A stretch of DNA of 64,000 nucleotides from Sulfitobacter sp. S190. Its GTDB lineage: Bacteria > Pseudomonadota > Alphaproteobacteria > Rhodobacterales > Rhodobacteraceae. Position numbers and translations under genes: made by a program. Location: contig NZ_CP081120.1 of the NCBI RefSeq assembly GCF_025141935.1, forward strand, positions 1,860,001 through 1,924,000, written 5' to 3'. The notes below the pieces were generated by a model. That model saw only the letters and a list, made by a program, of their open reading frames with translations, did not search any database and had not been told where the DNA came from. This document shows, one piece after another, positions 60,847 to 64,000 of this stretch (the stretch's first letter is position 1; the number at the start of each line of letters is the position of its first letter).

Positions 60847-61638
60847 TTAGCCGAGGGCCGCGACCGCCCGCTTCGTCATCACACCGACCAGATGCGCACG
60901 GTAGGCACCCGACCCATGCAGGTCGCTGATCATTCCGTCCGCCGGCACACTCAAACCGGCGACCGCATCGGCGGAGAAATTTCCGCTCAGCGCCTGCTCG
61001 GCCTCAGTCCACCGGAACACGCCGTTCTCAGAGGCACCAGTCACGGCAACCCGCACACCATCGGCAAATTTTGCCACAAATACCGCGACGAGCGGAAAGC
61101 GGGACGCAGGCTGGATGTGCTTTTCGTAATGCGCCGATTGCGGAATCGGGAATTTTACCTCCGTGACGATTTCGCCCTCATCCAGCGCCGTTTCGAACAT
61201 CCCCTGAAAATAATCATCCGCCGCAATTTCGCGCGCATTTGTCACCACAGTCGCCCCCGAGCCAAGCACGGCGGCCGGATAGCACGCAGAGGGATCGTTA
61301 TTGGCGATTGAGCCACCGATTGTACCGCGATTGCGTACTGCCGGGTCACCGATCCGGGCCGCAAGCCCGGCCAATCCCGGATAGCTGGAGGCCGCTTCTC
61401 TGGCGACGGTCGCGTGCACGGTGCCGCCACCGATACACAAACGGCCCTCGTCGTCTGTACATACCCCCTTCATCTCGTCGATCGCACTCAACGATACGAG
61501 CTTGGAAGGTTGCGCCAGCCGCGCCTTCAGCGTCGGGATCAGCGTCTGCCCCCCGCTCAGCGGTTGGGCCTCTTCCGCCCCGAGCGCATTAACGGCATCC
61601 GCAATACTCTTGGGCTGTTCCACATCAAAATTATACAT
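60847..61638 (-). CDS. coxM: CoxM-like FAD subunit of a molybdenum hydroxylase
   Basis: The FAD-binding medium subunit (263 residues) of a xanthine-oxidase-family enzyme, moving electrons from the Fe-S subunit to an acceptor. FAD-binding stretches are LSGGQTLIPTLKARL and RNRGTIGGSIANNDPSACYPAA. The C-terminal CO_deh_flav_C domain starts near residue 165. ATG 61638 follows AAGGAAGACGAG. It lies 140 bp downstream of the coxL-like gene. Confidence in CoxM as product is high, but CO as substrate is not. Confidence 0.9.
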   Translation of the reverse strand: MYNFDVEQPKSIADAVNALGAEEAQPLSGGQTLIPTLKARLAQPSKLVSLSAIDEMKGVCTDDEGRLCIGGGTVHATVAREAASSYPGLAGLAARIGDPAVRNRGTIGGSIANNDPSACYPAAVLGSGATVVTNAREIAADDYFQGMFETALDEGEIVTEVKFPIPQSAHYEKHIQPASRFPLVAVFVAKFADGVRVAVTGASENGVFRWTEAEQALSGNFSADAVAGLSVPADGMISDLHGSGAYRAHLVGVMTKRAVAALG

Positions 61639-61691
61639 CTCGTCTTCCTTTCCGTCAGCGATCGCACTTGGCTTATGCACGCGACCGGCTG

Positions 61692-61713
61692 CTTCATCTT
61701 GCCTTTAAACTCA
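61692..61713. repeat. short dispersed repeat, copy 2
   Basis: A 22-nt string beginning CTTCATCTTGCC and ending TTTAAACTCA, matching 42293-42315 apart from one missing C. It sits between coxM and coxL and is followed by CACGGGCGC and hairpins. Confidence 0.5.
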
Positions 61714-61714
61714 C

Positions 61715-61772
61715 GGGCGCTTGCGCCCTCCAGACGCAGGCGTCGGGGAAAGCCACCTGCGGCCTCCCCGAC
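61715..61772 (-). other. two hairpins between coxL and coxM
   Basis: GGGCGC/GCGCCC (61715-61728) with a 2-nt loop, and GTCGGGGA (61742-61749) with TCCCCGAC (61765-61772), which also contains an inner GCC/GGC pair. No T-run follows. They may set the ratio of the two messages, as in the TRAP operons here. Confidence 0.5.
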
Positions 61773-61778
61773 ACGCTC

Positions 61779-64000
61779 TCACCCGTTCATCGCTTCCCAG
61801 ACACGTGCGGGGCTGACAGGCATGTCGATATGCTCGACGTTCTTGCCCCCCGACCGCATCGCATCCAGCACCGCGTTGACCACCGCAGGAGGGGATCCGA
61901 TCGCCCCCGCTTCGCCGCATCCCTTCACCCCGAGCGGGTTGTGGGTACACGGCGTCTGACACGAATGGTCCACGTCATAAAACGGCAGGTCGGACGCCCG
62001 CGGCATCGCGTAATCCATGTAGGACGCGCTCAGCAGCTGGCCGTTTTCGTCATAGGCACAGTTTTCCAGCAGCGCCTGGCCGATGCCCTGCGCCAGACCA
62101 CCGTGCACCTGACCGGTCACGATCATCGGATTGACGATATTGCCGAAATCATCCGCCGCCGAGAACCGTTCGATGGTGACCAGCCCCGTTTCAGGATCGA
62201 GTTCAACTTCGCAGGCATAGGCGCCGGACGGGTAGGTAAAGTTCGCCGGATCGTAGAAGGCGGTTTCTTCCAGACCGGGCTCGATGTCCTCGAGCGGATA
62301 GTTGTGCGGCACATAGGCGGCGAGCGTGACGTCCCCCCAGGCAACCGATTTATCTGTACCTGCAACGGTGAACGCGCCGTCCTTCAGTTCGACATCGCCC
62401 TCCGAAGCTTCCAGAAGATGCGACGCCACCTTCTTGGCTTTCGCAATGATCTTTTCGGTCGCGCGCACCATGGCAGAGCCACCAACCGCAAGCGAACGCG
62501 AGCCATAGGTCCCCATGCCCATCGGCACTTTGGACGTGTCGCCGTGCACGATCTCGACCATGCTCTCGTCAATCCCGATCATTTCGGCGACGACCTGGGC
62601 AAAGGAGGTCTCGTGACCCTGTCCATGGCTGTGGCTTCCGGTCATAACAACCAGACCGCCCGTGGCGTTCACCCGCACGGTGCAGCTTTCGTAAAGACCC
62701 GCGCGTGCGCCCAGTTGCCCCACAAGGTTCGATGGCGCGATACCACAGGCCTCGATGTAGCAATTGACGCCAAAGCCGCGCAGTTTGCCCTTGGCCTCGG
62801 ACTCCTTGCGGCGCGCTTCGAACCCGCCGACGTCCGCCATCTCCTCGAGCTTGTCCATTGTCGCGACGTAATCACCGGTGTCGTATTCCACCGCCACGGG
62901 CGTGGCATAGGGGAATTCGGTCACGAAGTTCTGACGACGCAATTTGATCGGATCGACGCCCAACTCATGCGCGGCCTTATCGACCAGACGCTCAAGCTGA
63001 TAGGTCGCTTCAGGCCGTCCGGCACCGCGGTAGGCATCGACCGGCACGGTATTGGTAAAGACCGCCTTGACGTTCACGTAAATCAGCGGCGTCTTGTAGT
63101 TGCCCGCCATCAACGTGCCGTGCAACCACGTGGGCACCGAGGGTGCGAAAGTCGACAGATACGCGCCCATATTGGCGTAGGTGTCCGTGCGGATGGCGGT
63201 AAAGTTGTTGTCCGCATCCAGCGCCAGTTCGATCTTGGTCACGTGGTCGCGGCCGTGCGCGTCCGAGATGAACGCCTCCGAGCGGCTCGACGTCCATTTG
63301 ACAGGACGGTTGCATGCCTTGGCGGCGAATGTGACGAACGCCTCTTCCTGATAATGGAAAATCTTGGTGCCGAAACCGCCGCCGACGTCCGGTGCCACAA
63401 CGCGCAGCTTGTGCTCGGGGATGCCAAGCACGAATGCGCCCATCAGCAAACGGATGACATGCGGGTTCTGGCTGGTGGTGTAGAGCGTGTGATCATCGGT
63501 CCCGCGGGCGTAATCGCCGACCGCGACGCGCGGCTCCATCGGGTTGGCCACCAACCGGTTGTTGGTCAGCTCGAGCGTGGTGACATGGGCCGCGTCCTCG
63601 AATGCCTTGTTCACCGCGTCCTTGTTTTCCTCGACAAAACCCCAGTCGTAGCAAAGGTTGCTCGTCAGATCGTCGTGGACCTTGGTCGCGCCGTCCTTGA
63701 CCGCTTCCTTCATGTCGACGACAGCAGGCGATTCATCGATATCGACGACAATCGCTTCCGCCGCGTCCCGGGCTTGCTCCAGCGTTTCCGCCACGACGGC
63801 GGCGATGGGTTCGCCCACATGGCGCACCTTGCCCTGGGCCAGAACGGGGTGGCCCGGTTCCTGCATCGGATCGCCGTGACGATCGGTCACCTGCCAGCCG
63901 CAGGGGATGGAGCCGACCCCTTCGAAATCAGCGCCCGTAAACACCTTGACGACACCGGGCATGCCACTTGCCTCGGACGTGTCGACGGATGTCAACGTGC
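61779..64000 (-). CDS. coxL: molybdenum hydroxylase large subunit, form II CoxL-like (5' end outside window)
   Basis: C-terminal 740 residues of the catalytic molybdopterin subunit. The active-site loop reads AYRGAGR ([28 protein letters not shown]), the form II signature, rather than AYRCSFR of true form I CO dehydrogenases. The catalytic Glu is in [19 protein letters not shown]. Other family stretches are [23 protein letters not shown] and [17 protein letters not shown]. The frame runs to the window edge; a TTG at 63995 is not the true start because typical ~800-residue members extend further. Form II enzymes often oxidise other substrates. The small [2Fe-2S] subunit is not in the window. 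Confidence 0.9.
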   Translation of the reverse strand, partial: TLTSVDTSEASGMPGVVKVFTGADFEGVGSIPCGWQVTDRHGDPMQEPGHPVLAQGKVRHVGEPIAAVVAETLEQARDAAEAIVVDIDESPAVVDMKEAVKDGATKVHDDLTSNLCYDWGFVEENKDAVNKAFEDAAHVTTLELTNNRLVANPMEPRVAVGDYARGTDDHTLYTTSQNPHVIRLLMGAFVLGIPEHKLRVVAPDVGGGFGTKIFHYQEEAFVTFAAKACNRPVKWTSSRSEAFISDAHGRDHVTKIELALDADNNFTAIRTDTYANMGAYLSTFAPSVPTWLHGTLMAGNYKTPLIYVNVKAVFTNTVPVDAYRGAGRPEATYQLERLVDKAAHELGVDPIKLRRQNFVTEFPYATPVAVEYDTGDYVATMDKLEEMADVGGFEARRKESEAKGKLRGFGVNCYIEACGIAPSNLVGQLGARAGLYESCTVRVNATGGLVVMTGSHSHGQGHETSFAQVVAEMIGIDESMVEIVHGDTSKVPMGMGTYGSRSLAVGGSAMVRATEKIIAKAKKVASHLLEASEGDVELKDGAFTVAGTDKSVAWGDVTLAAYVPHNYPLEDIEPGLEETAFYDPANFTYPSGAYACEVELDPETGLVTIERFSAADDFGNIVNPMIVTGQVHGGLAQGIGQALLENCAYDENGQLLSASYMDYAMPRASDLPFYDVDHSCQTPCTHNPLGVKGCGEAGAIGSPPAVVNAVLDAMRSGGKNVEHIDMPVSPARVWEAMNG

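Overview
The window looks like a chromosomal segment of a Rhodobacterales (Roseobacter-group) alphaproteobacterium. This is inferred from two TRAP transporter systems, a paaABCDE-paaZ phenylacetate block, a siroheme/APS-reductase sulfur-assimilation block in a typical alphaproteobacterial order, uninterrupted prfB, form II CoxL, and high-GC coding with frequent ATGA/TAATG start-stop overlaps. No phage, insertion sequence or CRISPR array was seen, so this is mostly core and metabolic chromosome.

Regions. 1-4454: a TRAP transporter of keto-acid (TakP-like) type on the minus strand, divergent from a Cache histidine kinase/NarL-type regulator pair. 5023-7759: the ilvI-ilvN acetolactate synthase operon, preceded by a 15-codon leader peptide rich in Leu/Val/Ile and a terminator/antiterminator pair. 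8040-12196: small secreted EF-hand protein, a hypothetical, an HTH regulator, a Rieske oxygenase with a coupled small protein, and a DUF2189 membrane protein. 12198-18786 (minus): amidase, prfB, mrcA and an N-acetylmuramoyl-L-alanine amidase. 18853-24751: aminotransferase, M48 protease and DsbA-like protein, a fluoroacetate-dehalogenase-like hydrolase, glycosyltransferase and sulfotransferase. 24821-29868: four tRNAs (two Asp, two Val), phosphatase, isochorismatase-like hydrolase, HU-like protein and lon.

30269-36669: paaABCDE, an additional diiron-type PaaA/PaaC-like gene, and paaZ, all on the plus strand and tightly spaced. They encode the ring epoxidation and ring cleavage steps; paaK and the beta-oxidation genes are not in the window. 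36666-42280: tgt, an SPFH/NfeD pair, sufT, a SatD/DUF3307 pair, a SufA-like protein and tpiA. 42384-48716 (minus): dctB-dctD then dctP-dctQ-dctM for C4-dicarboxylates, with two matching palindromes 33 bp apart upstream of dctP. 48790-49983: a cytochrome P450. 50061-56055: an Lrp-type regulator divergent from cysG-DUF2849-cysI-cysH-DUF934-fpr. 56155-60695: M50-like membrane protein, two very acidic low-complexity envelope proteins, and infC between them, which appears to start at ATC. 60847-64000: coxM and the 3' part of a form II coxL.

No described-from-scratch defence or mobile system was found. The observations most worth following are the extra diiron protein in the paa operon, the ilv attenuator, the degenerate DctD with its twin palindromes, the SatD/DUF3307 pair, the Lrp palindrome at cysG, and the 11-residue helical repeat protein. 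All calls rest on reading the sequence and on remembered family signatures; no database search was run.
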